Assembly: GCA_036936605.1 (NCBI GenBank)
Contig: JAUPFV010000002.1
Coordinates: 214,884,029 to 214,948,028, forward strand
Origin: Limnanthes douglasii subsp. nivea
Taxonomy: Eukaryota; Streptophyta; Magnoliopsida; Brassicales; Limnanthaceae
Direction of reading: 5' to 3'
DNA: 64,000 nt
The notes beneath the pieces were generated by a model. That model was not told the origin of the DNA and did not search any database. It saw only the letters and a list, made by a program, of their open reading frames with translations. Shown piece by piece: positions 46,566 through 58,896 of the stretch (positions are counted from its first letter, which is position 1; each line of letters starts with the position of its first letter). A program made the translations under genes and the position numbers.

Positions 46566-49335
46566 ATAATTTGGTATCAGAGTCGAAAGGTCCCTTATCA
46601 AGATTGTATTATCCTTACACACAACCCATTGCAATAAAAGAAAATAATATGGAAACTATTTTTCAATTGATGACTATTATGAAAGAGAATATGCAAATAT
46701 AAAATAAAATGATGCAAACACAAGGTGAAGAAGTTCGTACTATGAAGAATGAATTTTGATAACGTATTGGGCGAATTGAGTATCACACAATGAGATTTAG
46801 AACCATTAAAAGCGTCTTACCTCCACAACATGCTGAAATAGAAGATGAAGATGATAACATGCATAATTTGGAAGATAACCCTCAAGACTCTTTGTTTCAT
46901 CAAAACCAAAGAAAAGATCCTTTTGGGAGAGAATGGACAAGAGAGGAATGACCAAAAAGGCCTCTAAATATAGAGCTAAACATAACCTCATGTATTAATT
47001 GGAAAATAAGATTATAATGTTTACATGAATTGAGAAAGACGTATGGATTATATATTTGAGTGTTAGGGATATAATAAGCACAAATAGATTGTCATAACTA
47101 TTGTACAATTTTAGATAATGCTCTTATTTGGTGGGACATAGAAGTAACATAAAGGATAAGGCAACATTATAGACCCATAAACAGTTGGGAAGACATGAAG
47201 TTTCTTTTAAGACGAAGGTATGTACTTGCTCATTACCATAATGATCTAAAAAACATTTTAGGAAGATGTCACAAGAAACCATAACATTTGAGGAGTATTT
47301 TGATGAGTTTGAACAACTCATAAATCATTTGAAAATAGAAGAGTCCAAAGAAGCGCTAATGGTCCATTTTATAAATGGTTTGCAAGAATGTGTTGCAAGA
47401 AAGGTAAAAATGAAACAATATACTCAGTTGTACAAAATATTCTATATTATTATACAAAGTTGAGCATCAACTTAAGTGCAAAATTACCACCTCTAATCGG
47501 ACCAGAATAACACAAATATGGACCCGAAATAATAACAAACTATTGGATAAAGTAAAATAAATGGAGACTGATGCAAAAAGCAAAGGATAAAAAATTGAGT
47601 ACCAAAGATGATGGAAGTTACTCCTATTAGAGCTCGTGAAGTTAAATGCTTTAAATGTCAGGGAAATTAGTATTATGCTAGATAGTTCCCACATCATTGT
47701 GTCATGTTTATCAATACAAATGGATTTTATGAGTCACAAGATGAATGTGAAGATAAGAAATCAGACCATGAAAGAGAAACTGAGTATCCATATGCTAATT
47801 ATTGAGAGCAAGAAGAGTCTTAAGTGCGATAATCCAACATTAAGAAACCATCTAAAGGAGAACATCTTTACACTAGATGTACTATTAAATTTTTTATGCA
47901 ATCTGATCATAAATGAAATTTCTTAAACTAATATGGCTAGTAAGTTTATAGTGGAAAAATTAGGTCTTGCAAAGAATAAACATCTACGTCATTACAATCT
48001 ACGATGGCTCAATGATCAAGATGCATTACACATCACATATCAGGTTACTATTCCGTTTATATAGGAAAATATTAAGATGAAGTTTTGTATGATGTAGTGC
48101 ATATGCAATTTGGACACTTACTACTTGGTAGACCATGGAAGTTTGATCTTGAAGTATGTCACTATGGATGCACAAACATCTACTCATTTGTGCATAGTAA
48201 GAAAAAAATCAATTTAACACCTTTTAGCCCACCCAGAGTTCATGAAATATAAACACGGATGACTAAATAAGCTGAGGTAAGTAAACCAAGCCTATATTTA
48301 TATTCTAATGCTGCTTTCAAGTCCATGAGTACTGGAAGCACCGTTCTCTTGATCTTGTACAAGAAGTGTTTAAATTCAGGAGTTAACATATCAGAACTAC
48401 CAAATGAAGTTAAGAACGTTTTGACAACATATCAAGATATTTTTCTAGAAGATATGCCCTTGGTTTATCCCTTCTTTGAGACGTTGAACATCAAACTGAT
48501 CTTGTTCCTCGTTCTGCATCACTAAACAAGCCAACCTACCACATGAACCCAGAAGAAATTAAGAATTTGAAGAAAAAATTACATGAATTGATGGCTAAAT
48601 GATACATATAAAAGAGCCTTAACCCATGTGTTGTACCCGTATTATTTTTATTTAAAAAAGATGACAGTTGGAGAATGTGTATGAATTGTCGTACCATTAA
48701 CAATATCACCATAAACTACCACTATCTAATTCAAGACTTGATGACATACTATATGAACTTAGTGATGCTCCATATTATCTAATATTGATTTAAGGAGTGG
48801 TTATTACCAAGTCAGAATGAGAGAAGTAGATTGAGGGAAAACAACCTTCAAAACCAAGCAAAGATTGCATGAATGGTTAGTTATACCATTTGGGCTTACT
48901 AATCCTCCTAATACATTTATGAGATTGATGAATTAGGTTGTAAGAGGATATGAAAGTTTTTTACGGTGCATTTTGATGACATACTAATTTACAACAAAAG
49001 TTTGGAGAGCATCTAGAGGACCTTAAGTTGGTTTTGCAAACTCTACTACAAAAGAGTTTTTATGCTAATCTCAAGAAGTGTACATTATGTACTAATCAAC
49101 TTGTCTTCCTTGGATTTATTGCGAGTTCTCAAGGCCTAAAATTTGATGAAGAAAAGATAAAAAACAATCTAAGAATGTCCAACACCAACAATGATTGGTC
49201 GATCACTTAACTATCCAACCCATGATACAAAGATTTATGGATTGGTGAGATTGTTGGAAATGTGGCAAAATTATTTACAATCCAAATAATTTGTTATTCA
49301 TACAGAACATGGGGCTCTTAAGCATCTAAAAGGCC
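46566..49335 (+). pseudogene. Decayed gag-pol of a plus-strand Ty3/gypsy element, truncated in RNase H
   Basis: gag: 47266-47463 contains FEEYFDEFEQLINHLKIEES and HFINGLQECVARKVK, followed at about 47640 by a broken knuckle (VKCFKCQGN.YYAR). Protease region: FIVEKLGLAKNKHLRHYNLRWLND (47950-48030) and HLLLGRPWKFDLEV (48115-48160). Reverse transcriptase: DDSWRMCMNCRTINNITINY (48660-48720), [16 protein letters not shown] (48885-48935), and QKSFYANLKKCTLC then NQLVFLGFIASSQGLKFDEE (49040-49160). RNase H start: FVIHTEHGALKHLKG at about 49290-49330. Many stops and frameshifts. No integrase; the sequence then switches to the opposite-strand element. Confidence 0.85.
46572..46583 (+). other. Primer-binding site (tRNA-Met type) of the plus-strand gypsy element
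   Basis: TGGTATCAGAGT, matching the tRNA-iMet type primer site TGGTATCAGAGC apart from the last base. Confidence 0.85.
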
Positions 49336-49339
49336 ATAT

Positions 49340-52300
49340 GTTTGGATTGTCCATTATGACTCAAATTTTTCTTCATCTACTTCCATATTTGATCGTCTTG
49401 TTCGACTAGGAAATCTGCTAAGACTTGTTCTTTGATTGCAGTCATAAGTTTACATACAATATCAAAATCTCTCAATTTAACCGACCACTTGGTCATTCTT
49501 CCTAATATATGAGGCCTTTGTAGCATATTTTTCAATGGAAAAGATGTTCGTACAATAACAATGTGAGTCTGAAAATAAGGCCTCAGTTTCCAAATAACAG
49601 TTACTAGCGCGAGGACTAACTTTTCTAACTTTAAATACCATTTCTCAGCATCGAAAAGACTTTTACTGACGTAATATATTGGTCTTGGGCAATTACTTTA
49701 TTCTTGAATAAAAAACAACACTTACAATATAATCCGACAACGCTACATAAACATACAATTTTCTCCCGAACTTGGTTTTGTCAAAATTTACGGTGAAGAG
49801 ATATTATTTAATTTGATGAAACACTTCAGAACATTCTTGGGTCCAGTTATAACAATTTGTTTGTCTCAACACTTGGAAAAAGGAGCACATTTGTCCGATG
49901 ATCGAGATATGAATCTATTCAAAACACTCAATCTCTATGTTAGAATGTGTACTTCTTTAATTGTCCGAGGAGGTGCCATACTGCTCACAGAATTTAACTG
50001 TACATGATCAACTTCTATTTCATGCTCACTGATTATATATCCACGAAACATTTCAGACCGTACTCCGAATGTATATTTTTTTGGATTCAATTTCAAATTT
50101 ATCTTTGTCAAGTTAGCAAAAGTTTCTTCTAGATTTGCCAAGTGGTCCTTATCCCTCGTATTTTTCATTAAAATTATCAACGATATATACTTCAAAAGTA
50201 TCCTAATCTGAGTTTCAAAATCTTTGTTTATTAAGTGTTGATAAGTTAGCCCAGTAATTTCAACCCAAAAGGCATAACCTTATAGCAGTTTATAAATTTT
50301 CCAGTGATGAATGTGGTGCTTTCCTGATCCTTTGGATCAATTTGAATTTGATTGTAGCCACCATACACATCCATAAATGAGAGCAGTTGGTTCCCCAAAG
50401 TAGACACCACCAGCTGATCTATTAATGGTATCGAGAAGGGATCTTTTGGACAAACCTTATTTAAATCAGTTAAATCCACGCACATTCGCCATTTATCATT
50501 CTTTTTTCCACTAAAACCAGATTAGCTATCCATAAAGGATATTGTGACACCCGTATGTGCCCACCCTTGGTTAAGGTATCTACTTTAGCCATGATAGCCT
50601 AAAACGTTTCTTCAGAATAAGATATATTTTTGGATGATCGGACGCACACTGCTTTGAACTGCTAATCTATGACAAATGATATCTGTATGAACCTCTGTCA
50701 CATCTTTCGTACACCATACAAACATATGTAACATTTTTGATAATAGTATAATTAAATTCTTCCTCACATCTGAAGATAATTTGTGCTAATCAGTTAACTT
50801 TTTCCTTGAGAAAAAACATGATCCTCAAAATTTTCGTCTAGGCTCATAAACCCGGGGTCTTCCTCGATCATCTACGGGATCAGACCCCGAAGGATACCTT
50901 ACTGATTTCCACGCTTTCTTTGACTCACCCTCTTAATTTGCTTTGGGGCCAGAGACGTTCGATAACATTCTCTTACCATCTTTTGAATGTTTCTAACTGT
51001 TCAAACATTGTCTCCCATGATATATTTCAAACATTGGTGAATGGTTAATGCCACAACATGCATTATAGATAGCCAAGACCTTCAAAAAATTGCATTGTAA
51101 GACGTTAGAGCATCTACCACGATAAACAAAACCGTCACTACCTTTTTAACTGGTCCCTGACCTAGTTCCACTATTCCCTCAAATTCTCCTACCACCTCAG
51201 CCGTTACCTCAGTAAACCCTACAATTGTCCGACGTAAACGAAGAACTGTTAGCACAATTACCAGTATCAATCAAGACTCTTTGTATCTCATCCCCGGTAA
51301 TTTTTTCTACAATAACTACTGTATCTTCATGTGGACCAGCTACATCCCTTATATCATCATCTTCCAAACAAAGTATTAGAGATGGATTTCTATACAAGTG
51401 TGGTGAAGCTCCTGCCTCTAATTGAGTTTTTAAGCTAATAATGTGTCTCTTTCAAGAATAATTCGATGTCCCTGCAACAATATCCTCTCTAAAAAGTTGT
51501 TAGTGATTCAAAGAAAATACATAGTTCACAAATCTTTTTTTTTACGAATGATTCTTCCACCATCAAGATGTTGTTCCTATCTGGTTTCGGATCTAAGTAC
51601 TCTATGGTAATGTCAAATGCATCAATAGATTCTGCATCAATAGGTTCCAAAATCACCAGAGCATTTTCTTGCTTTGGAACGGTAAGAGAATTATTTTTCA
51701 CAAATGTTGTTAGCTTTTCGTTTTCGATCAAGGCACGTAACTTTTTTTAATGCCACATAATCTTTTTTGTCATGTCCAATATCCTCATGATACTTACAGT
51801 ACTTGTTGCTTATATTCTCCCTCAGACTCTGTATTGGTAATGGCTTATGGAATCGTATGTACGAACATGTTCTTTCAAAAATTGTTGCTACACACTCTGT
51901 TAGCTCAGCGAAATGTACCGGTTGGAACTGTTTGTTATATATAGGATGAATATATTGTTGTGTGTTCACAACCTGCGTATTCACCTTTGGATTTGGATGT
52001 ATTTGAGTTGGTACACGAGCTCGGACAACAATTGTTGGATGTGAACTATTATGCGCTGCCATCGAATTTTGATGGAACTGATTCAGCTCAAATTGTGCCA
52101 AATAATTCATTTCCAACGCTTGTGTTTCTTCCACCATAATTCTTTTCTCCACTTGATCCAACAAAGCCCCAAATGTCATAGCTTACCTTTCATTATCTTC
52201 ACAATTTTCCATGTCAGTTTTAGCCTTGATAAAATGATTTGTATAATCCTTAAGATCATCTCTCATTTTCTGCCTATAGTAGATAATCGTATCATTATTT

Positions 52301-53402
52301 GCACGGAACGTTTTACTTCCCACAAAATATTAACGAAACATATTCCAGAATATATAAAAAAATGTAATGCAACTCTCAGGTAAACGATTGTACCACTTTG
52401 AATCTGCATTCTTAAATATTTATGAGAAGGCTCTGCATAACAATTTAACATCATCGTCGTAGTTGATCATAAAAGTATTGAATTGTTCTATATGGCTGTC
52501 CGGATCTTGTGTTCCATCAAATTTTTACAGCTTAGAAATATCAAACCACTTAGGTAGATGCCCTGAAAGAATTTCCGGGGAGAGGGGAGATGACCTTCAT
52601 ACCCACTACCTCATGGGCCCTCATTCAATGTAGTGTATAAACCTTCTTCGAACGGATATATGAATTAATTGCTCATACGATATTCAAAATTACGACTTCC
52701 TGAAGGGACCTACATATGTGGAGTTGCTTGCTCTCGTCTAATTATATTTACAACCCTATCTTGCTCCTCAGGGCCAAGTTATATTTTCCCTTGTTAAGCC
52801 ATTTCTCTCTTCAAACCTTTAGCTCTTCGAGATTTTCAAGGACCATCATTTTCCTTCTCGAATATTTTCTCTTGTAAATTTTTGGGCCTCAGTTATCCTT
52901 TTGCGAAGAAAAAGATTAATTAGAATTATACAATGAATATTCACTAGAATTCGTTACCTCATAATGATGTCTAGATTTCATTTTTTTTAAAGAATAACGA
53001 CTTTTTCTTTGATGCCTCTCATTGGTCTGATGAACATCTTCCATGTGCTCTTTATCAATTATCTGTTCTCTTCGAACCTCTAATTTAAGTCTCCATGAAC
53101 TCGGTATCGCTTCTTTTTAACTATTCAATCTTTCAATGTCTTCCAAAAATTCATTCAGCCTAGCTACTAAGACAAATTCTTCTAGCAGCTCCTTGGCATG
53201 TCGGTTATTGTCGTTTCCTTCATTTATTATTTGTTCCCGAACCAGAAGATCTCCAGATCAGTCTCCGATCACAAGGTTCTTCGTACCAGAATCTAGCTCT
53301 CTCTACATTTCTGTATCCATTATTCTCACGGCGTTTGAGAATAATACTATGGTTTGGAAAAACGATTTCGGACACCAATCGTCTTTCCTACAGACGACGC
53401 CA
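49340..53402 (-). pseudogene. Decayed gag-pol of a minus-strand Tat-type gypsy element
   Basis: Read leftward from the primer site at 53402. gag core at about 52600-52370 (FDGTQDPDSHIEQFNTFMIN, YDDDVKLLCRAFS). C-terminal gag at 52179-51691, containing the knuckle-like CKYHEDIGHDKKDYVALK. Protease with LIDTGNCANSSSF at about 51280. Reverse transcriptase at 50485-49935 (MCVDLTDLNKVCPKDPF, LLSFMDVYGGYNQIQID, VMPFGLK, then LKLNPKKYTFGVRSEMFRGY). RNase H at about 49700-49340 (PIYYVSKSLFDAEKWYLKLE, LVLALVTVIWKLRPYF). DLNK.CPKD is typical of the Tat lineage. Stops and frameshifts throughout. Integrase and the 3' end are missing at the junction with the plus-strand element. Confidence 0.87.
53386..53402 (-). 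other. Primer-binding site of the minus-strand Tat-type element
   Basis: On the minus strand TGGCGTCGTCTGTAGG, close to the tRNA-Arg type site TGGCGCCGTCTGTGGG. The LTR end just before it reads ATTA where the related element at 18.6 kb has ATCA. Confidence 0.75.
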
Positions 53403-53403
53403 A

Positions 53404-53733
53404 TAATAGTCCTGAAAATTTCTTAGTGGGATTATATATCATAACAATGTTCGTATGTGGTTATCTATTACAACAACGTTCACGTGAAAATATTTTAGAA
53501 AGAGATACGATATGAGTAGAAAAAAATATATAATAAAATAATAATTAAAACTAAAGAAAATGATGTTTTCTATAAACATAAATAGTAATCTTTAATTTAC
53601 CTTCTATCAACCGGCCCTTGTTCAAATTTAAAAAATCGACTCTTTTGGATCCTTCCTTTCTTCAAACGAAACGAAGAGAGATCGAGCTGGAGGATTTCCT
53701 ACTGCTGAATTAGGTTTTTTCAGTGCTCACAAG
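53404..53733 (-). repeat. 5' LTR (part) of the minus-strand Tat-type element
   Basis: Starts TAATAGTCCTGAAAATTTC, related to TGATAGTTCAAGAAATCTT of the LTR at 18651. It runs into an hAT-like insertion at 53734 and may resume after 54505; its far end was not located. Confidence 0.5.
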
Positions 53734-54505
53734 TAGGGCTGTCAATGGTTCTCCGGAACCGAGAACCAGACCGGGACCGAACCGATAAGGACCGGACCGA
53801 GAACCGGACCAAATCTTAACGGTTCGGTTTGCGGTTCCATTCTAAAAACCGAAAACCGATAAGGAACCGAAACAAAAAAACCGGTTAGGAACCGAAACGA
53901 TAGAACCGATAAACCGATAGAACCGATAAGGAACCGAACCGATAAAATCGATAGGACCGAAGGAACCGATACAGAATCGAACCGATGAAACCGATAAACC
54001 GGTAGAACCGATAAGAAATCGGACCAATAAAACCGTTAAAACCGATTATTTATTATTCTTATATATTCTTTTATAAATTATAGTACCAAAATTAATAGTT
54101 AATTACCAATTTTTTTAAAAAATGAAAGATCAATTTATAAACCTTAGTTTTTATATCATTTATTTTAATAAAAAATAATTAAAAATAAATTTTTAATTGA
54201 TTTTATTTTTTAAAATAGACCAAACCGGACCGAAACGGCACCGGACCGAACTCGGACCGAACCGAACCGAAACCGGAACCGAACCAAAATTGGAACCGAA
54301 CCGAACCAGACCGAACCGAACCAAACCAAACCAAAAGCTTAACGGTTCGGTCCGATTTCAAAAATTAGAAAAGCTTAACGGTTCGGTCCGATTTCAAAAA
54401 TTAGAACCGAAAGCTTAGCGGTCCGGTCCGGTCTGAACCGATAAGCTTAGCGGTCCGGTCCGGTTCCTTCAAAACCCGAACCGAACCGGACCGATAACAA
54501 CCCTA
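53734..54505. mobile_element. Second hAT-like nonautonomous element of AACCG-type repeats
   Basis: 772 bp. Ends TAGGGCTGTCAATGG and (reversed) TAGGGTTGTTATCGG form the inverted repeat. Flanking 8-bp copies are CTCACAAG (53726-53733) and CTCACAAA (54506-54513), one mismatch. The interior consists of AACCGATAAGG/AACCGAACC-type words around an AT-rich core (about 54040-54210) and a duplicated 'gcttaacggttcggtccgat' near 54337 and 54373. No gene; small frames across it are the repeat. The TAGGG.TGT terminus and 8-bp duplication fit hAT. Confidence 0.8.
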
Positions 54506-54513
54506 CTCACAAA

Positions 54514-55164
54514 GACACTGCTTTTTCTAATATTAAATTTCAATAGGTTCAAATGTTATGTATAATCGAACACAATTTTCAAATTTTGGTCCGTCTTTGG
54601 TACAAACATAAGATCACAGTAAGAATATGGAAGATTGAATCATAAAACTTTATAATATTGTTTGGATGATTTTACGTACCATCTTTAGTAATATTGTTAA
54701 AAAATTATACACAGAAGCTTTATATATATAAATTTAGTTAAAATATATGCATATATTGTTATATAAATATTAAAATTGTTTGTCATATAAAAAGCCAACA
54801 AAATTGTCTTAAATTATGTAAAAATAAAAGTGGCACATTTACTAAGAAAAATTATATATAAAATGCCAAAGTACCGAACAATTCCTTGAAAAACACGACA
54901 CGAGTAAAATAAAATAAATAAATAAAAACATGTGTCACATTGTATATGTTGTAGTATAACATGCGTTACACATAAAAGAAGACACATGTAACTATTTGTA
55001 TTTTACGGAACACCAACAAAATTCGTCGTTACTATCAATGAAACAAATTTCATTTTTCTTCTATCTTTTAAAAAAATAAAAGTTTCAACGAATGATATTT
55101 TTTGTCCACTTTCTTTTAATAAAGAAAAAAATTTAAATTTACACAATATCTTATATTTTATTTT
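54514..55164 (+). other. 5' flank of the KCS gene
   Basis: AT-rich. The promoter of the KCS gene must lie here. 'atttatatataa' at about 54840-54860 is one of several TATA-like words and cannot be singled out. No other gene. Confidence 0.4.
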
Positions 55165-57636
55165 ATGAGGCATTTCATTCACCTCCTCACTTTCACTCAG
55201 CCTCCTCTGTCTAAAATACTGAAACTTGGTTACCACAAAATGTACCTTTGTCTCCCTCCTCTAGCGATGATCCTCTGTTTCAAAGATTTGAAAGACATTT
55301 TGGAACAACTTCAGTTCAATCCACTGCATGTTGTAGTTTGTTCAACACTTTTTGTGTCTTTACTCATGTTCTACTTCTTAACACGGAGGAGACCGGTCTA
55401 CTTATTAGACTTTTCGTGCTATAAGCCCGAAGATGCTCGGAAATCTACTAGAGATTATTTCATAAAGTGTTGTGAAAGTAGGGGTACTTTTTCAGAGCAG
55501 AGTATTGAGTTCCAGCGCAGGTTACTGGCGCAATCTGGACTCGGGGATGCTACGTATGTGCCAGAATCCATTGGTACTATCCCGCCTATTCCGTTCTCGA
55601 TGAAATCAGCTCGAGTAGAAGCAGAATTGGTGATGTTTGGGGCCATTGACCAGCTTTTGGAGAAAACAAAGGTGGTAAATTTCAATCCATTCTCTAGTAT
55701 GTCTAACTACTTAAATAGTAAGTTGTCCATCGATAAATTTCAGTAATCTGTATCTAAATCTCATTAGTATCCAAGGTTATTATTCACACATGTTGGTTAT
55801 CTTAATTGGTAATAGGTAAAATGGGCAATTTTATTTTAAGTGTTAGGTTTGTGTAGACCTGTTATAGGTCTGGTTTGGTTTGAGTTTGGACGGGACTCGG
55901 ACCGCCAAGGTTTTGGTTTTAATTTTCGGGAGCAGACGGGTAGGTTTTTGGTTTAATTCGGTATGTTTCCGTTTCGATCCGGTTTTGGTCTATTTAGTAA
56001 AAATTCAATCTAATTATAAAATTTTATCATTCGATTTTTTTATTTAAATAGATGATATAAAAATTATATTATATTTAAAACTCAATTTTTAACTTGTTTT
56101 TTAATTGGTCATTCTCTAATACTTTTAGCAATATAATTTATAAAAAATAGAACAATCCTACTCTTAGGATTCTGATCTGAGGATTTCATTGATGAGATTC
56201 CGTTTCTATTTCATTGATGAGATTCCGTTTCTGGTGTTATCAACTTTATCGGTTCGATTCTGTATCGGTTTACCCGTATTGGTTCACTTCTAAATTAGTT
56301 ATACCAAAATTTTATCGATTATGTCCATTTTATCCATGCCTTTAGCCGTGAACCAAACCAAACCGGTAAGGTTTGGTCTTGATTTCGATCCGGTTTTATG
56401 AAGCCCGGGCTTATGTAGTCTAATGATTAATAAGAAAATTTGTTCCTAACGTCTTAAATTGTTAAATTACTGAAATTTTTGGTCACTAAGCAGTGAAGTT
56501 GTTCACCAATTAGTGAAATTTTTGTCACAAAATAGTGAGGTTTGTTCACAAACTACTGAACCTCGAATGGCATTGTTCTTTATTTGTAAGATCTTTATCA
56601 CGAAATTTGTTTATTTTCCTCTTTCCAGAAAAAGAAGAAGTGTTTTTGAAGTTTCTCTGTCGGGTTATTATAGTTTTTATTGAATTTTCAGGTGAATGTG
56701 AAAGACATTGGGATCTTAGTTGTAAATTGCAGTTTGTTTAGTCCGACTCCGTCGCTCTCGTCTATGATCGTTAATCGCTACAAACTCCGTGGAAACATCA
56801 TTAGTTACAATCTATCAGGAATGGGCTGCAGCGCGGGTCTAATTTCAATCGATTTAGCTAAAAGACTTCTCGAGACGAACTCGAACACTTACGCGTTAGT
56901 TATGAGTATGGAAATTCTCACTTATAATTGTTACACGGGGAATGACCGATCGAAACTCGTGTCTAATTGTCTTTTCCGTATGGGAGGAGCTGCGGTTTTA
57001 TTATCAAACAAATATTCAGACAAAAAACGATCGAAATACCAGTTGGTTACTACCGTCCGAAGCCACAAAGGTGCTGACGATAATTGCTATGGCTGCATCT
57101 TTCAAGAAGAGGACTCGACTGGAATAAGTGGTGTAAGTCTCTCGAAAAATCTAATGGCAGTCGCAGGCGAAGCACTTAAGACAAACATCACGACGCTCGG
57201 TCCGTTAGTTTTACCAATGACTGAACAACTTTTGTATTTTGCCTCCTTGGTCGGTCGAAATATTTTCAAAATGAAAATAAAAACCTACGTTCCCGATTTT
57301 AAACTCGCCTTCGAGCATTTCTGTATTCACGCGGGCGGTCGAGGAGTATTGGACGCGCTGGAGAAGAATTTGCAGTTGTCGGAGTGGCATCTTGAGCCAT
57401 CGAGGATGACGTTGTACCGATTTGGTAATACATCGAGTAGTAGTTTATGGTATGAGCTGGCGTATTCGGAAGCCAAAGGGAGAATTAAGAAGGGAGAGAG
57501 GGTTTGGCAGATAGGGTTTGGTTCAGGGTTTAAGTGTAATAGTGTGGTTTGGAAAGCGTTGCGGACAGTAGATCCGAAGGAAGAGAATAATCCTTGGACG
57601 GATGAGATCCACCAGTTTCCAGTTGCTGTTGTCTGA
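55165..57636 (+). CDS. KCS: 3-ketoacyl-CoA synthase, KCS11/KCS4 group
   Basis: Condenses malonyl-CoA with long-chain acyl-CoA, the first step of very-long-chain fatty acid elongation in the ER. Two exons, 55165-55671 and 56692-57636 (169 + 314 codons, phase 0, GT-AG), giving 483 aa. N-terminal hydrophobic segments (about 28-40 and 52-70) precede [20 protein letters not shown]. Catalytic residues: Cys215 in [10 protein letters not shown] (family usually NLGGMGCSAG), His382 in FCIHAGGRG and Asn452 in GFKCNS. Other blocks: [56 protein letters not shown]. Compared with Arabidopsis KCS11, the region before the first segment and the loop between the first two hydrophobic segments are shorter, and a usual Trp (NWYFGNDRS) is Cys (NCYTGNDRS). 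A poly(A) signal candidate AATAAA is at 57718. It looks functional; the exact KCS number is uncertain. Confidence 0.92.
55672..56691 (+). other. Intron of the KCS gene with repeat sequence
   Basis: 1,020 bp, long for this subfamily as I recall it. About 55855-56420 is a GGTTT/AACC-rich segment ('ggtctggtttggtttgag' at the left, 'aaccaaaccaaaccggtaagg' at the right) that looks like another inverted-repeat insertion of the type seen at 53.7 kb. Its ends and duplication were not resolved. A 27-bp phrase around 'ttcattgatgagattccgtttct' is doubled at about 56186 and 56211. Confidence 0.55.
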
Positions 57637-58774
57637 GTTTATGTTGGATGTTTGAAGTAAACTTAATGTTTTGGTCTGGTGTTCATGTTGAGATTAGTGC
57701 AGCAACTCTTTTGCGAAATAATAAATGCTTATAAACTGTTTTGTTGTTTGTTCAGTAATCTAGTTAATTTTCCCTATGCTATTTTTTTTTAATAAACCTT
57801 CCTTCAATCAACCGTGCCAACTCTCTCTCCCCGAATAGCTTTCGAGATGTTACCTTGCTTTCATGAATGAGATATATATATATATATATATATATATAAT
57901 GAATATCACAAGTTTCTGATATACCAGCAATATTATTTTCTTGGCACAAAGTAATAGTTGTCATGTCCATTACCGAGAGATCTTTCGAAGCCACCTCATG
58001 ATCACTTACAGTGTCATGATGTCAAGCATTTGGGTTACGCCTGGGGTCATCAGCAGAGACCCATTGACATTTGTGGCTAACAACACAACCTCCGCATTTA
58101 CTGCATCCACAATTCATTCTGAAAACTGTTATAAGCAAGGGAGAACATATTGAAGTTTAATATCAGTTGTAGCTACTTACAAGGCTAAAATATTTGAGTT
58201 CAGAATAGAAAAGTTGACGACTGAAAAAGTATCAACTCAATTTCTGCACAACGCAGATCCGCAGAAGTTTCCATAGTGAAGAACGGATTCCTTGTCCCTG
58301 CGGCAAAAATATGACAATCCTTCCTTCTCCAAATGCCTTGCTACTCTTCTATGAATGTAGAGCTCTGCAACTTCTGACATGTGAGATACTGTGTGAATCC
58401 GAATGGGGATTCAAAGTGTAATGGACAGGCTACCCTCATTTTTTTTAAAATGCTGATACTAACTCGAGTCTTGATAATATGATAGGTGTTATATTGTTTG
58501 TATCTTATGTAGGAAAAATTGGGTTAGACATAAACGCTGCGAGGCATAAATACTTTCGTAGAGAAATTATGGATATCCGAACCGAACTGATCCAGCGGAC
58601 GGATTACACGAAAAAAAAATCGGTTGGGTTATGATTTTTATTTTTATTATCCGTTCGGGTTCGGATTTTGGTTTTGGATATTTTACCGTGGATACAAAGT
58701 AAAATATTTTTATGTTTTAAAATATTATTGTCATGAGTCGGTACACTCTTTTTTTGTTCAACTTTAAAAAAATC
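57637..58774. other. 3' flank of the KCS gene; no recognised gene
   Basis: The 3' UTR ends near 57730. There is an (AT)n microsatellite at 57871-57899. Short frames on both strands at 57779-58330 resemble nothing I recognise. The minus strand has plausible-looking short stretches (SADDPRRNPNA; GNFCGSALCRN) but with stops between them, so a decayed gene cannot be excluded. Confidence 0.4.
57871..57899. repeat. (AT)n microsatellite
   Basis: A run of about 14 AT dinucleotides downstream of the KCS gene. Confidence 0.9.
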
Positions 58775-58896
58775 GACTTTCTCTATCATTATATGTTTCA
58801 CTTTTTATAAAAAATTATAAATTGGGTGTATATAGATAATATATATTTTTAATATATTATTGGATATTATTTATGTTGAATGGATTGTTAGATGGG

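Noticed and set aside
57779..58330. Possible small gene downstream of KCS
   Set aside because: Short frames with stops on both strands, no splice model joining them and no family recognised. Left as unassigned.
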